A stretch of 64,000 bases of DNA from Hyphomicrobiales bacterium. Its GTDB lineage: Bacteria; Pseudomonadota; Alphaproteobacteria; Rhizobiales; Xanthobacteraceae. Below are positions 42,289 to 52,158 of the stretch, in pieces. The notes beneath the pieces are model-generated. The model was not told where the DNA came from, did no database searches, and worked only from the letters and a program-made list of their open reading frames with translations. Within the stretch, counting starts at the first letter, position 1, and each line of letters starts with the position of its first letter. The position numbers and the translations under genes were made by a program. The stretch spans positions 124,001 to 188,000 of the forward strand of contig JAFKKH010000011.1 in NCBI GenBank assembly GCA_017305665.1, written 5' to 3'.

Positions 42289-44127
42289 TCACCCTCGAAC
42301 GTAGTCGCCCGGCGCATCGGGTAAGACCTTCTCGCCGGCAGGTACGATGCCCATTCCTGGCGGCTCGCAAGGCTCGCCAGAGTGTGTCATCAGCCACTCC
42401 GTCCATGCAGGCCACCACGATCCTTCGACCGATTCCGTCGTCTTTAGCCATTCGTCAGGGCCAATGTAGTTGTCGTTGGTGGCCTTCGTCCTCATCCGGT
42501 AGCTATGTCCTTCCTCGTTAGGCGGCGCTACAATGCCCGCATTGTGACCGCCGCTGGTCAAAAGGAACGTCACGTCAGTATCGACCTGGAAATGTATCTT
42601 GTAAGTCGACTTCCAGGGCGCAACATGATCGCGAACAGTTCCGACCACGAACATGGGCGTGTGAATGTCCGACAGCGAAATCGGCCTTCCCTGAACGAGA
42701 TAACGCCCTTCGGCAAGATCGTTGTTGAGGAATAGCTTGCGCAGATATTCCGAATGCATGCGGTACGGAAGGCGTGTCGCATCTGCGTTCCACGCCATGA
42801 TGTCGCTCGGCGGCGCCCGCTCTCCCATCAAATACTCCCGAATAACTCGAGACCAGATCAGGTCGTTGGAGCGCAATAGCTGAAATGTGCCCGCCATCTG
42901 CGTAGTATCCAAGAAGCCGCGTTGCCACATCATGTCTTCCAGAAATGCAATCTGGCTTTCGTTGATAAACAGCGTCAGCTCACCGGCCTCGGTGAAATCG
43001 GTCTGCGCGGCGAGAAGCGTGATCGATTTCAGGCGATTGTCTCCTTCGCGCGCCATAGTCGCGGCCGCGATCGAGAGCAAGGTACCTCCCAGACAATAAC
43101 CGAGCGCATGAACCTGCCGGGCCGGCAAGATGCTCCCGATGGCAGCAAGTGCAGCCTCCACGCCGAGCCTGCGATAATCGTCGAAGGCAAGATCACGGTC
43201 TGCCGCATTTGGATTGCGCCATGAAATCACAAACACGGTGAAACCCTGGCCGGTGAGATACTTCACCAGCGAGTTGCGCGGTGAGAGGTCGAGAATGTAG
43301 TATTTCATGATCCAGGCCGGTACGATCAGGATCGGCTCGGGCCGTACTTTGTTCGTCGTCGGATAATACTGGATCAATTCGATCAATTTGTTGCGAAATA
43401 CGACTTTGCCGCGGGACGTCGCAACGCTTTTGCCGACGACAAACTTGGTGCTGTCGGCCGCTTGCTGGCCACCCGACAAGAGGCGGATCCAGTCGTTGCA
43501 GAAGTTCTGCCAACCGAACACGAAATTTGCGCCGCCGCTCCGGAACGCCTTCTGCAGGACCTCGGGGTTGGTCACGGCGAAGTTGGATGGCGCCAGCACG
43601 TCCAGCATCTGCCTGACCGAGAATTCGACGATTGCCTCATTCTGCCTGGCGACGCCGCGTACGCCGGTCGTCGCATTGTGCCACCATTGCTGACCAAGCA
43701 GAAACGCCTGGGCCAACAGGTTGAAGGGCGGGTTTTCCCATTCCGGGTGCGCAAAACGTCGGTCTTGCGCCTGCGGCTTGATCAGGGACCAAGGCCCATG
43801 GCCGGCTGTAAAAAAATGCTGTGCGGCGTCAAGGAATCGCTTTCCGTTGTAGACTGCCTCTTGAGAAATCTCGAGCTGGCGCTGTGGCGAGGCCGCCAAA
43901 TGCGAGAGCCAGTCGGTATAAGCCAACAGGAGTGCAACAGGCGAAATGCCTCCGCTGAATTGCGCCAACGCCGCATGAAGCACACGATCAGCGGGCCCGG
44001 ACCCGTCGACGTCCGTCAGCTGACTCTGGGTGTTGCGTTCATAGCACGGCCACGATTTCGCAACACCTGCATCAGACGCCGACAAGAGTGGTGCTTCCCT
44101 TTTCGATAGGATGGAGTTCGCTGGCAT
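42289..44127 (-). CDS. phaC: poly(3-hydroxyalkanoate) synthase
   Basis: 612 residues, class I PhaC. N-terminal domain (SPVALLLAYTDWLSHLAASP, GQQWWHNATTGVRGVARQNE), alpha/beta-hydrolase core with the lipase-like box HALGYCLGGTLLS (nucleophile Cys), later VVGTVRDHVAPWKSTYKIHF (Asp) and SGGHNAGIVAPP (His). Polymerises hydroxyacyl-CoA into storage granules in the cytoplasm. Start 7 bases after the phasin stop, so cotranscribed. Confidence 0.93.
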   Translation of the reverse strand: MPANSILSKREAPLLSASDAGVAKSWPCYERNTQSQLTDVDGSGPADRVLHAALAQFSGGISPVALLLAYTDWLSHLAASPQRQLEISQEAVYNGKRFLDAAQHFFTAGHGPWSLIKPQAQDRRFAHPEWENPPFNLLAQAFLLGQQWWHNATTGVRGVARQNEAIVEFSVRQMLDVLAPSNFAVTNPEVLQKAFRSGGANFVFGWQNFCNDWIRLLSGGQQAADSTKFVVGKSVATSRGKVVFRNKLIELIQYYPTTNKVRPEPILIVPAWIMKYYILDLSPRNSLVKYLTGQGFTVFVISWRNPNAADRDLAFDDYRRLGVEAALAAIGSILPARQVHALGYCLGGTLLSIAAATMAREGDNRLKSITLLAAQTDFTEAGELTLFINESQIAFLEDMMWQRGFLDTTQMAGTFQLLRSNDLIWSRVIREYLMGERAPPSDIMAWNADATRLPYRMHSEYLRKLFLNNDLAEGRYLVQGRPISLSDIHTPMFVVGTVRDHVAPWKSTYKIHFQVDTDVTFLLTSGGHNAGIVAPPNEEGHSYRMRTKATNDNYIGPDEWLKTTESVEGSWWPAWTEWLMTHSGEPCEPPGMGIVPAGEKVLPDAPGDYVRG

Positions 44128-44134
44128 AAGTCGA

Positions 44135-44509
44135 TCAGTTTAGCGGATGGCTTTTGAATAGGCTCGAAGCAGCGTCGATCATATGTTCACCGTTCTTGAA
44201 TACCCGGTCACAATCGCGGCGGATGAATTCAAGTTGATGCTTGCCGCATTCCTCGTACATCGTCCTGATGTCCTTTACGGAATGCGCACCAGCCATTTTC
44301 GAGACGAATTCCGAGAAAAGGTGGACTTCAGTCTTCGCCCGATCGAGGAATTCATTGCCGAGAAAAACAAACTCCTCGAGCATCAACTTCTGCGCACCGA
44401 ACATGAAACTGGCGACGCGCTGATTGGCTTTAGTCACCTGCGTTTCAATTTCCCCGGCTGTCCGATCAGGGTTTGCTGCAACCTCTTCCGAAGGCTCTGG
44501 CATCGACAT
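44135..44509 (-). CDS. phasin-like granule protein
   Basis: 124 residues of long amphipathic helices: RTAGEIETQVTKANQRVASF, FVFLGNEFLDRAKTEVHLFS, VKDIRTMYEECGKHQLEFIR. Phasins coat PHB granules. GATTGGAGGTCACC gives a clear start at 44509. Position just before phaC and behind a FixK-type box supports the assignment. Confidence 0.82.
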   Translation of the reverse strand: MSMPEPSEEVAANPDRTAGEIETQVTKANQRVASFMFGAQKLMLEEFVFLGNEFLDRAKTEVHLFSEFVSKMAGAHSVKDIRTMYEECGKHQLEFIRRDCDRVFKNGEHMIDAASSLFKSHPLN

Positions 44510-44565
44510 GGTGACCTCCAATCCTAGTTTCAATAACCTTCTACATCCCGCCAGCACGCCTCACT

Positions 44566-44579
44566 TTGAGCTACATCAA
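44566..44579 (-). promoter_or_regulatory. FixK/FNR-type box before phasin-phaC
   Basis: TTGAGCTACATCAA, 56 bases before the phasin start; PHB formation is thus probably switched on at low oxygen. Confidence 0.72.
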
Positions 44580-44611
44580 ACAGATCAAGGCCCGGCGTAC
44601 CCAACACGCGG

Positions 44612-45337
44612 TCATGCCATGTATTGTCCTCCATTGATCGACAGGGTAGACCCTGTGATGAAACCCGCTTCTTCAGCCGCGAGGAACAGCACAGCGCGAG
44701 CGATTTCCTCCGGTTCGCCGAGACGGCCAACAGGGATGAGTGGCAAAATGCTCTTCTCCAGAACGTCTTTCGGGACCGCCTGCACCATTTCAGTGTTGAT
44801 ATAGCCAGGACAGATCGCATTCACAGTGATGCCTCCTTTGGCATTTTCAAGTGCCAACGCCTTGGTGAAACCAATATCGCCGGCCTTGGCCGCCGAATAA
44901 TTGACCTGGCCGAATTGACCTTTCTGACCGTTGATCGAGGAAATGTTGATGATGCGGCCGAATTTGCGGATGCGCATTCCCTCGATCACCTGGCGGGTCA
45001 TATTGAATAGCGAGCCGAGATTGGTGTTTACCACTGCACTCCATTGCTCCGGCGTCATTTTGTGGAATGTGCTATCTTTGGTAATGCCCGCGTTATTGAC
45101 CAACACATCGATTGGGCCGAAATCAGCTACAACTTCCCTCACGCCTTCTGTACAGGCATCGAAGGAGCCAACGTCCCATTTATAGATGGGAATCCCGCTC
45201 TCCATTTTGAACTTCGTCGCAGCGGTATCATTGCCGTGGTAGCTCGCAGCAACTCGATAACCGGACGCTTTGAGCGCCCTGCCAATCGCCGCGCCAATAC
45301 CGCGCGTTCCTCCTGTAACTAGTGCCGTTCGCGTCAT
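44612..45337 (-). CDS. phaB: acetoacetyl-CoA reductase
   Basis: Short-chain dehydrogenase of 241 residues. NADPH site LVTGGTRGIGAAIGRAL, NNAG motif DVLVNNAGITKDSTFHKMT, catalytic Ser in NISSINGQKGQFGQVNYSAAK with Tyr/Lys, and PhaB-like end GSTLSINGGQYMA. Makes (R)-3-hydroxybutyryl-CoA for PhaC, using up NADPH. Divergent from the MgtA-type ATPase. Confidence 0.92.
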   Translation of the reverse strand: MTRTALVTGGTRGIGAAIGRALKASGYRVAASYHGNDTAATKFKMESGIPIYKWDVGSFDACTEGVREVVADFGPIDVLVNNAGITKDSTFHKMTPEQWSAVVNTNLGSLFNMTRQVIEGMRIRKFGRIINISSINGQKGQFGQVNYSAAKAGDIGFTKALALENAKGGITVNAICPGYINTEMVQAVPKDVLEKSILPLIPVGRLGEPEEIARAVLFLAAEEAGFITGSTLSINGGQYMA

Positions 45338-45515
45338 CGTTTCACCTCGTTCCTGCGCGGCGTCCAGATTGCACGAGAGAGCGCCAAGACCATTGATTCA
45401 TCGCAACGAACTGACTGACCAAAGTCGACGGCTGCGCGATCGTCAAAATTGAGCCATGTCAACGGCATCACCGGCGTTTCGAGGCAAGTGTGGTTGAATT
45501 ATCTGGAGATGAGCG

Positions 45516-48050
45516 ATGAGCGCTTCGCAGCACGCTTCGGGAGCAGGCCGTGCATTTTGGCGCACGCCGACGGATGCGCTCTTCACCGAACTGAAAGCCC
45601 AATCAATCGGGCTGACCTCGCAGGAGGCCGAGAAACGTCTCCAAATCTGCGGTCCCAATCGGGCCGAAGCCGCTCATGGCGAAGCTTTGCTCGTCAAATT
45701 CGGTAAACGTGCCCTTAATCCCCTCGTTGCACTTCTGATCGCCGCCGCCGCCGTCTCCGGCATCAGCGGCGACCTAGGCAGCTTTTTCATCATTGTCGCG
45801 GTGCTGGCGTTGTCCATCACGCTCGATATCGTGCAGGAGTATCGCGCGGAACAAGAGGCGGAGGCGCTGCGGCATTCGGTGGCTGTGAACGCCGATGTCA
45901 TGCGTGATGGAGAGCAGGTCTCCCGGCCGGTCAGCACCCTCGTGCCCGGCGATGTCGTCCTGCTACGCACCGGGGATCTCATTCCCGCAGACGGGATCGT
46001 GCTGGAGTCAGACAATCTTCGTGTCGACGAATCCATCTTAACGGGAGAACCCTTCCCGGTTCGCAAGAATAACGTGCCGAGCACCGCGACCACTGCTGCC
46101 GACGCAAACAATGCCCTGTTTGCCGGCACCTCGGTCGTCGCCGGGAAAGCAACCATGCTGTTGGTCGAGACCGGTCCCTGCACGCGTTTTGGATCGATCG
46201 CATCGGCCCTTGCCGCCAATGTTCCGCCGACCGCGCTCGAACAAGGCGTGCGCCGTCTCGGTCTTCTGATCCTTCGGCTGACGATATTTCTGACGTTGTT
46301 TGTGCTGCTCGCCCACCTCGCCTCGGGCCGACCGGCTATTCAATCCATCCTGTTTGCGGTAGCGCTGGCGGTCGGCCTTACGCCCGAGCTCTTGCCGATG
46401 GTGATGACCGTAACGCTCGCGCGCGGTGCCAGGCGGATGGCCCTGCGGAAGGTTATCGTCAAGCGGCTCTCGGCGATCCACGATCTTGGCGCTATGGATG
46501 TGATCTGCGTCGACAAGACCGGCACCTTGACCGAGGCCAAAATTACTCTCGCTGATAGCGTCGATTGCCAAGGCCGAAATAGCGATCGTGTACTCGAGCT
46601 GGCGCGGATCAACAGCCGCTTTCAATCCGGTGTCCGCAGCGCGCTCGATGAAGCCATCCTCGCCGGCGGACAGAACGACAACGAATGGGCCCGCCGAGGC
46701 GAGCTCCCCTTCGATTTCAGCAGGCGGTGCCTGTCTGTCATGGCCGAGCGCAGCGGCAATATCTTTCTCGTTACCAAGGGCGCACCGGAAGCCGTCTTGT
46801 CCCGTGCGGTAGCGGTCGAGATCGACGGGCTTACCCATCCGCTCGACGACTCCTGCCGGAACCGTCTCGATGCCGAGCAGCGGCGGCTGAACGAGCAGGG
46901 GTTCCGTCTCCTTGGTGTTGCGATCAAATCTCTTCCTGCCGATCTGAGGAGCCTGACGCTCGCCGATGAGGCAGATCTGACGTTTACCGGCTTTTGCGTC
47001 TTCGCCGATGCGCCCAAAGCAGATGCCGCGAAGGCCGTCGCTGATCTGGCGGCGTTAGGGATCAAACTCAAGATCATCTCGGGAGATCAAGGCGCGGTCG
47101 TGCAGCATGTTGCAAGCACGGTCGGACTGGCGCGTGACAACGTTCTGACCGGCGCCGAGATCGCCCAGTTGACCGATGCAGGCCTGGCGGAAAAAGTTGA
47201 AGAGATCGACCTGTTTGCGCGCATCGATCCCGATCAAAAGAAACGCATCATAGAAGGGCTTCAAAGGCGCGGTCACATCACCGGTTTTCTCGGTGATGGG
47301 ATCAACGACGCTCCCGCGATTCATGCCGCTCATGTCGGCGTGTCCGTCGACGGAGCAACGGACGTCGCCCGCGCGGCCGCTGACATGATACTGCTCGCTT
47401 CCGATCTCAACGTGCTTGCCGCAGGGGTGCGTGAAGGCCGGCGGACCTTTGCCAATATCCTGAAATACGTGCGGATGGGCACCAGTTCCAACTTCGGCAA
47501 CATGCTGTCGATGGCGCTGGCTTCGATCGCACTTCCATTCCTGCCCCTACTCCCGCTACAGATCTTGTTGAACAACCTGCTTTACGATCTCTCGGAGATC
47601 GGCATCCCCTTCGACTCGGTGGATGCGGAGGACGCTGCGAGACCCCACGCGTGGGATATGACCGCCATTTTGCGCTTCACCATCGTGATGGGGGTCGTCT
47701 CTTCTCTGTTTGACGCCGCCACCTTTCTAATTCTGCTGAAGGGCTTCGGTACCAATGCCGCACAATTTCAAACCGGCTGGTTTCTGGAGTCAATCGCAAC
47801 GCAGATCCTGGTGATCTTCTTAATTCGAACGCGACGATTTCCCTGGCGGGCGCCCCCAGCACATATCGCTTTGGTCGTCACTTCACTCGGCGCGCTCGGA
47901 GCGGCAGTCTTTCTCGTGATAGGCCCCTTGCAATATTTATTTGGATTTGTACCGCTTTCCTGGCCATTGATCGCTGCGATGGCCGGTGTGACAATAGCTT
48001 ATCTGGCGGCAGCAGAAGCTGCCAAGCATTTTGCGCTTCGTGGATCCTAA
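45516..48050 (+). CDS. mgtA: MgtA-type Mg2+ P-type ATPase
   Basis: 844 residues, P3B type. N-terminal cation ATPase domain, TGEPFPV loop (176-182), GLTPELLPMVMTVTLARGAR in membrane helix 4, Asp333 in VICVDKTGTLTEAK, GDGINDAPAIHAAHVGVSVD hinge and six C-terminal helices. Takes up Mg2+ (or exports other cations) at the inner membrane. An imperfect FixK-like site (TTGATTCATCGCAA) lies about 110 bases before the start. No ribosome-site oddities. Confidence 0.9.
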   Translation: MSASQHASGAGRAFWRTPTDALFTELKAQSIGLTSQEAEKRLQICGPNRAEAAHGEALLVKFGKRALNPLVALLIAAAAVSGISGDLGSFFIIVAVLALSITLDIVQEYRAEQEAEALRHSVAVNADVMRDGEQVSRPVSTLVPGDVVLLRTGDLIPADGIVLESDNLRVDESILTGEPFPVRKNNVPSTATTAADANNALFAGTSVVAGKATMLLVETGPCTRFGSIASALAANVPPTALEQGVRRLGLLILRLTIFLTLFVLLAHLASGRPAIQSILFAVALAVGLTPELLPMVMTVTLARGARRMALRKVIVKRLSAIHDLGAMDVICVDKTGTLTEAKITLADSVDCQGRNSDRVLELARINSRFQSGVRSALDEAILAGGQNDNEWARRGELPFDFSRRCLSVMAERSGNIFLVTKGAPEAVLSRAVAVEIDGLTHPLDDSCRNRLDAEQRRLNEQGFRLLGVAIKSLPADLRSLTLADEADLTFTGFCVFADAPKADAAKAVADLAALGIKLKIISGDQGAVVQHVASTVGLARDNVLTGAEIAQLTDAGLAEKVEEIDLFARIDPDQKKRIIEGLQRRGHITGFLGDGINDAPAIHAAHVGVSVDGATDVARAAADMILLASDLNVLAAGVREGRRTFANILKYVRMGTSSNFGNMLSMALASIALPFLPLLPLQILLNNLLYDLSEIGIPFDSVDAEDAARPHAWDMTAILRFTIVMGVVSSLFDAATFLILLKGFGTNAAQFQTGWFLESIATQILVIFLIRTRRFPWRAPPAHIALVVTSLGALGAAVFLVIGPLQYLFGFVPLSWPLIAAMAGVTIAYLAAAEAAKHFALRGS

Positions 48051-48073
48051 ACGCGCGCGATCGAACATAACGA

Positions 48074-48469
48074 TCAGGGCTTTACGCGAGCCGGCACACC
48101 GAGATGGAAGTGACGACGTCCCAACGCAATAATTTCGCGATCGGACGGATGATCGCAGGCCTCAGCGCGGATCTCGCGCGGTTTGCACGAGCCCGGGCCC
48201 TCTGCGAGGTGCCTCAGCAGTAAGTTTTTCTCGTTTCCTGGCCCAACTATAAGCACAGCTTGACTATTTTGCAGCGCCTCATCGATTCGTTGAAAGAAGG
48301 CAGGATCGTCGAGAGCTCTGCCAGAGCCGATGGTATTAGCCTTGTGATGCAAGTGCTCGCTTGCAAGATCAGCGTGGAATGTTTGCTCGTCAACCGCTTC
48401 CAGCCCAAGATAAAAGATCTTGGCGACGCGATGATCAATCCAGACGACAACGTGATTGTGAACAGTCAT
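48074..48469 (-). CDS. eRF1-fold 'translational machinery' family protein
   Basis: 131 residues: VVVWIDHRVAKIFYLG at the N terminus, HLHHKANTIGSGRALDDPAF, and QAVLIVGPGNEKNLLLRHLA near the end. This set matches a widespread small family annotated as translational machinery or eRF1-like stress proteins, often near universal stress genes. Function not established. It could be cotranscribed after the universal stress gene upstream. Confidence 0.7.
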   Translation of the reverse strand: MTVHNHVVVWIDHRVAKIFYLGLEAVDEQTFHADLASEHLHHKANTIGSGRALDDPAFFQRIDEALQNSQAVLIVGPGNEKNLLLRHLAEGPGSCKPREIRAEACDHPSDREIIALGRRHFHLGVPARVKP

Positions 48470-48511
48470 GACTTTTTGACCTTGACGAAGGATCGAATGG
48501 CATTTGTTTGC

Positions 48512-49354
48512 TCAGTGCGACATCAGCACAGGCACCGTCATCGATTCGAACATGGCTCGCGTGACGCCACCGAGAATCCGCTCCTGTAGTCGCGAATGAC
48601 TATACCCGCCCATCACCAGCAGATCGATATTCCGGTCGGCGGCGATCGACAGAATGGTACCGTGCACGCTGACTTGGTCTGCCGTCAGGCGCTCGACACG
48701 AGCGTTGATGCCGCGCCGTGCAAGATGACTGATAAGCTCGATCGAGGAGCTTTCGCCAGCATCGCCGAGATCTTCATTGACTACGATTACGGTTACTTCC
48801 TGCGCGGCAGTTATAAACGGCAGCGCGTCGTGCAGAGCGCGAGCAGCCAATCTGCCGCCGTCCCAGGCGATTCCGACGTGTTTAATGTCGAGTGGCCCTT
48901 TGTGAATATAGGGTACCATCAGCATCGGACCGCCCGAATTGAAAAGAATTTCTTGCGGGATGTCGTTGTCATAGCTTGAAAATGATGAATCGGGCTGCAG
49001 CACGACACTGATGTCGTAAAGCCGCGCGAGTGCACCGATCGTCTCTGCCGCCTCGGCGGGAATTGAGGCGATCGTCCGCGTGCGGTAAGCGATCTTCGCG
49101 AGTTTTGCTTCCACTTCGAATACGGAAATTGCTGCATTCGCTCGCACCAATGCCTGTTCCTGCTCGACGTCCATCGCTACTGCAACGGCAGCGCTGCCAC
49201 CCTCTGCCACAAGGCCGACCGAGCTCAGGGATTCGTAGCCGATGGCGACCGCGTCGAGATGCGCGCGGTGCGCAAATGCCAACGACACTGCGACGTCGAT
49301 CACCGGCCGGACCGGCCGCTCCGACGGAACATGAACCAGAATATTCTTGAACAT
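48512..49354 (-). CDS. universal stress protein (tandem UspA)
   Basis: 280 residues with two UspA folds. FKNILVHVPSERPVRPVIDV starts the first; the second begins near HVGIAWDGGRLAARALHDAL and ends with IDLLVMGGYSHSRLQERILG, with the ATP-binding G-x2-G-x9-G(S/T) pattern. The start at 49354 gives the usual MFKNILV; an upstream in-frame extension is not believed. A box lies 88 bases upstream. Confidence 0.87.
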   Translation of the reverse strand: MFKNILVHVPSERPVRPVIDVAVSLAFAHRAHLDAVAIGYESLSSVGLVAEGGSAAVAVAMDVEQEQALVRANAAISVFEVEAKLAKIAYRTRTIASIPAEAAETIGALARLYDISVVLQPDSSFSSYDNDIPQEILFNSGGPMLMVPYIHKGPLDIKHVGIAWDGGRLAARALHDALPFITAAQEVTVIVVNEDLGDAGESSSIELISHLARRGINARVERLTADQVSVHGTILSIAADRNIDLLVMGGYSHSRLQERILGGVTRAMFESMTVPVLMSH

Positions 49355-49442
49355 TTGTGCCTCTCCCAAGCCTGAAGCGTGGAGTTTATGTCCATTGCAT
49401 TTAGTGACCTGGAAGAGAGTAGCCGACGAACATGCGATGAGG

Positions 49443-49456
49443 TTGACGCACATCAA
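49443..49456 (-). promoter_or_regulatory. FixK/FNR-type box before universal stress gene
   Basis: TTGACGCACATCAA, 88 bases before the ATG at 49354. Confidence 0.65.
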
Positions 49457-49474
49457 AGCCAGCGCAAGGCGTGC

Positions 49475-51046
49475 TTACGCTACGGCAGGCGCCGGAAGAC
49501 AGGCTATGCTCCGCTGTAGCGTGTCCTCTGGCGTTCCTGACGCATCAATCGAATGCCAATTCACGGCGCGACACAAAGCATCCTCCTGTCGCATGGCGAC
49601 CTCCAGTGTCGCGTCCGACGCATCATGCTCTCGTCGCTTGATCCGTGAGAGCCGGGTCGCCAGATCCGCCGTCAGGAACAGGCCGGCAAAAGCAGCGTGG
49701 TGCCGTTGCGCCAGGTCCGGCAACCCTGCCCGCTGAAATTCCTGCAAATAAGCTGCATCCAGAATAACCGAGCAGCCCTGCGCCAGCACACGCCCCGCCA
49801 TCGTCGCGAGCGAATCATATACGCGCTGCGAGATCGCGCCTTGATAGGCTCCTTCCGCCAAGCGCGTGGTTTCGCTCACACCAAACAGATGCTTGCGCAC
49901 AACGTCCGAGCGGAAAACCACCGCGCCGGGCGCAGGCTCGACAACACCAGCCAATGCCCGCGCCAGCACCGACTTTCCCGTTCCCGACGAGCCACCTGTT
50001 GCGATCAGCATTGGCGGTTTCGGCGCAATGAGACGCCCGGCCAGATCGAAATAGCGTCTGGCTTGATGCCATACGACCTTTCCATCAGTCACCTGTTCGC
50101 TCTTTGTAAATGACACATGCGCACGGATCGCCGCCCGCATGGAGAGAAACAGCGGCAGGACAGCCAGGGCGTCCAGATTTTCATTGGAGGCGCCGGAGAG
50201 GTAGTGGTTGAACACGAGATTTGACGCAGGTCCATTGTTGAAGTGGATCAGATCCATCAGCGTGAACGCGAGATCGTAGAGAACATCCGTTGTGGCGATC
50301 CCGGGATCGAACTCGATGGCATCGAACAGCAGCGGCTTGTCGTTCACCAGTGCAATGTTAGCGAGATGAAGATCACCGTGGCAATGCCGCACGAATCCCT
50401 GTCCGGCACGCCTTGCGAGCAGTGCCTGGACCTGCGACAGACGATCCTGACTACGGGAATGAAGCTGATTGATGGCAGCGGTCTCAAGTTCGCGCACAGA
50501 TCGGAATTTCGCGGTGTTGCGGTCGATGATGACAGGAATGGAGGCGAGCCAGGTTTCGCCATTCTCGCGCGGCGCCCTTTGATGTGACTGCAAGATCTTT
50601 TTAGCAACGGCAGTCGCAAGGGAGCGACGGATCGGTTGCACTTCAGCGATCCGGTCCAGCGTTTGCTCTTCATCGAAACGCGCCATCTCGACCGCCCATT
50701 CCACCGGAGTACCGCTTCCTCCGATTTCCAGGCTGCCGTTGTCAGTGCGCGTGATGGCCACAACTCGACGATAGAGCTCCGGGGCATTCGCCGCGTTGAC
50801 TTTTAACTCCTCTGCGCAAGCGCATTTGCGCTTCTCAAGCGTCGAATAATCAAGAAACGGCAATCGCACCGCCCGTTTGATCTTCAAGACGCAATCGCCG
50901 CCGAGAAAAACCACCGAGGCATGGGTATCGATACGCTTGCCGCCCTTTGCCGGACCGAAACCTGCGCTTTCCAGAAACTCGAACACCCGCTCCTGGAGAC
51001 CACTCCCGAAGTCTGCCGCGATATTGATGGGCTTGAGCGAGGTCAC
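49475..51046 (-). CDS. APH-like kinase fused to P-loop ATPase
   Basis: 523 residues. The N-terminal half (about 1-330) looks like an aminoglycoside phosphotransferase-type kinase: VVFLGGDCVLKIKRAVRLPF and the catalytic loop VRHCHGDLHLANIAL. The C-terminal part is a zeta-toxin/AAA-type P-loop: MLIATGGSSGTGKSVLARAL, then VVFRSDVVRKHLFGV and CSVILDAAYLQEFQRAGLPD. This fusion is widespread in proteobacteria with unknown substrate. GTG start overlaps the dehydrogenase stop (GTGA). Confidence 0.82.
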   Translation of the reverse strand: MTSLKPINIAADFGSGLQERVFEFLESAGFGPAKGGKRIDTHASVVFLGGDCVLKIKRAVRLPFLDYSTLEKRKCACAEELKVNAANAPELYRRVVAITRTDNGSLEIGGSGTPVEWAVEMARFDEEQTLDRIAEVQPIRRSLATAVAKKILQSHQRAPRENGETWLASIPVIIDRNTAKFRSVRELETAAINQLHSRSQDRLSQVQALLARRAGQGFVRHCHGDLHLANIALVNDKPLLFDAIEFDPGIATTDVLYDLAFTLMDLIHFNNGPASNLVFNHYLSGASNENLDALAVLPLFLSMRAAIRAHVSFTKSEQVTDGKVVWHQARRYFDLAGRLIAPKPPMLIATGGSSGTGKSVLARALAGVVEPAPGAVVFRSDVVRKHLFGVSETTRLAEGAYQGAISQRVYDSLATMAGRVLAQGCSVILDAAYLQEFQRAGLPDLAQRHHAAFAGLFLTADLATRLSRIKRREHDASDATLEVAMRQEDALCRAVNWHSIDASGTPEDTLQRSIACLPAPAVA

Positions 51047-52026
51047 GGCTGCAACACCGCGGCACCGGTGATCTGTCCGGATCGCAGCTTCGATAGAACC
51101 TCATTGGCTTCACGCAGCGGGAATGCCGTCGTATGGCTCTTTATGCTGGCCTGAGCTGCGACCTTGAAAAACTCGATGCCATCGTTGCGCGTGAGATTGG
51201 CGACCGACAACAACTGCCGCTCTTCCCAGAGAATATTGTACGGAAAAGACGGAATGTCCGACATGTGAATGCCAGCGCAGATGACACGCCCGCCCTTGCG
51301 AACCGCCCTTAATGCCAACGGGACTAGCGCGCCGACCGGCGCGTAAATGATTGCCGCATCGAGTGGGACAGGCGGCTTCTGCTCCGAGCCTCCAACCCAG
51401 TCTGCACCGAGGGATTTCGCCAGCCGTTGCGCTTCCACGTCCCCAGAACGGGTAAACGCATAGACAGAGCGCCCCTGCCAGCGAGCCACCTGAGCAACGA
51501 TGTGTCCCGCAGCGCCAAAGCCAAAGATCCCGAGATGCTTTCCCACCCCCGCCATGACCAGGGAGCGCCAGCCGATCAGGCCGGCACACAGCAAGGGCGC
51601 AATAGTAACGTCGTTGTCCACCTCGCCAAGCGGGAAGCAATAGCGGGCGTCAGCGACTAGGTGGGACGCAAAGCCACCGTCGCGCGTATATCCGGTGAAA
51701 AGCGGACGATCGCACAGATTTTCGCGGCCGTTCCTGCAATAGCTGCATTGACCGCAAGTGTAGCCAAGCCACGGCACGCCAACACGCTCACCCACCTTGA
51801 GAGCCGTCACTCCATCCCCGAGCACGTCCACCCTGCCGACCACCTCGTGTCCTGGAACAATGGGGTATGGAATGTCCGGCAATTCTCCATCCACCACGTG
51901 CAGATCGGTCCGACACACCCCGCAAGCCCCGATTTTGATGCGCACGGCATCATGGCCGGGAACCGGATCATCCCTTTCCTGAAACTGTAGCGGTACGCCG
52001 GGCGCCGTCAGAACCATTGCGTGCAT
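51043..52026 (-). CDS. zinc-dependent alcohol dehydrogenase
   Basis: 327 residues of the medium-chain family. Catalytic zinc ligands in CGVCRTDLHVVDGELP and the GHEVVGRVDVLGDGVT motif; structural zinc in TCGQCSYCRNGRENLC; NAD site GIFGFGAAGHIVAQVARW. Oxidises alcohol or reduces aldehyde, e.g. removing acetaldehyde or making ethanol when oxygen is low. Divergent from hsp20 with a shared FixK-type site. Confidence 0.9.
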   Translation of the reverse strand: MHAMVLTAPGVPLQFQERDDPVPGHDAVRIKIGACGVCRTDLHVVDGELPDIPYPIVPGHEVVGRVDVLGDGVTALKVGERVGVPWLGYTCGQCSYCRNGRENLCDRPLFTGYTRDGGFASHLVADARYCFPLGEVDNDVTIAPLLCAGLIGWRSLVMAGVGKHLGIFGFGAAGHIVAQVARWQGRSVYAFTRSGDVEAQRLAKSLGADWVGGSEQKPPVPLDAAIIYAPVGALVPLALRAVRKGGRVICAGIHMSDIPSFPYNILWEERQLLSVANLTRNDGIEFFKVAAQASIKSHTTAFPLREANEVLSKLRSGQITGAAVLQP

Positions 52027-52082
52027 ATCGCGTCTGTCCTCACGTTAGTGCATGCAAGTATCTAACAATGCAGGACCAAGGT

Positions 52083-52096
52083 TTGATCCTTCTCAA
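52083..52096. promoter_or_regulatory. FixK/FNR-type site shared by divergent genes
   Basis: TTGATCCTTCTCAA, 56 bases before the dehydrogenase start at 52026 and 62 bases before hsp20 at 52159. One site serves both at class II distance. Confidence 0.6.
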
Positions 52097-52158
52097 AGAG
52101 CCGCGACATCGCCCTTACTATGGTGACCATGCCAGTATGGCTTAGCTAGGAGATACAC

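Noticed and set aside
45393-45406. FixK box before mgtA (TTGATTCATCGCAA)
   Set aside because: The second half-site has two mismatches; not listed as a feature and only mentioned with the gene.
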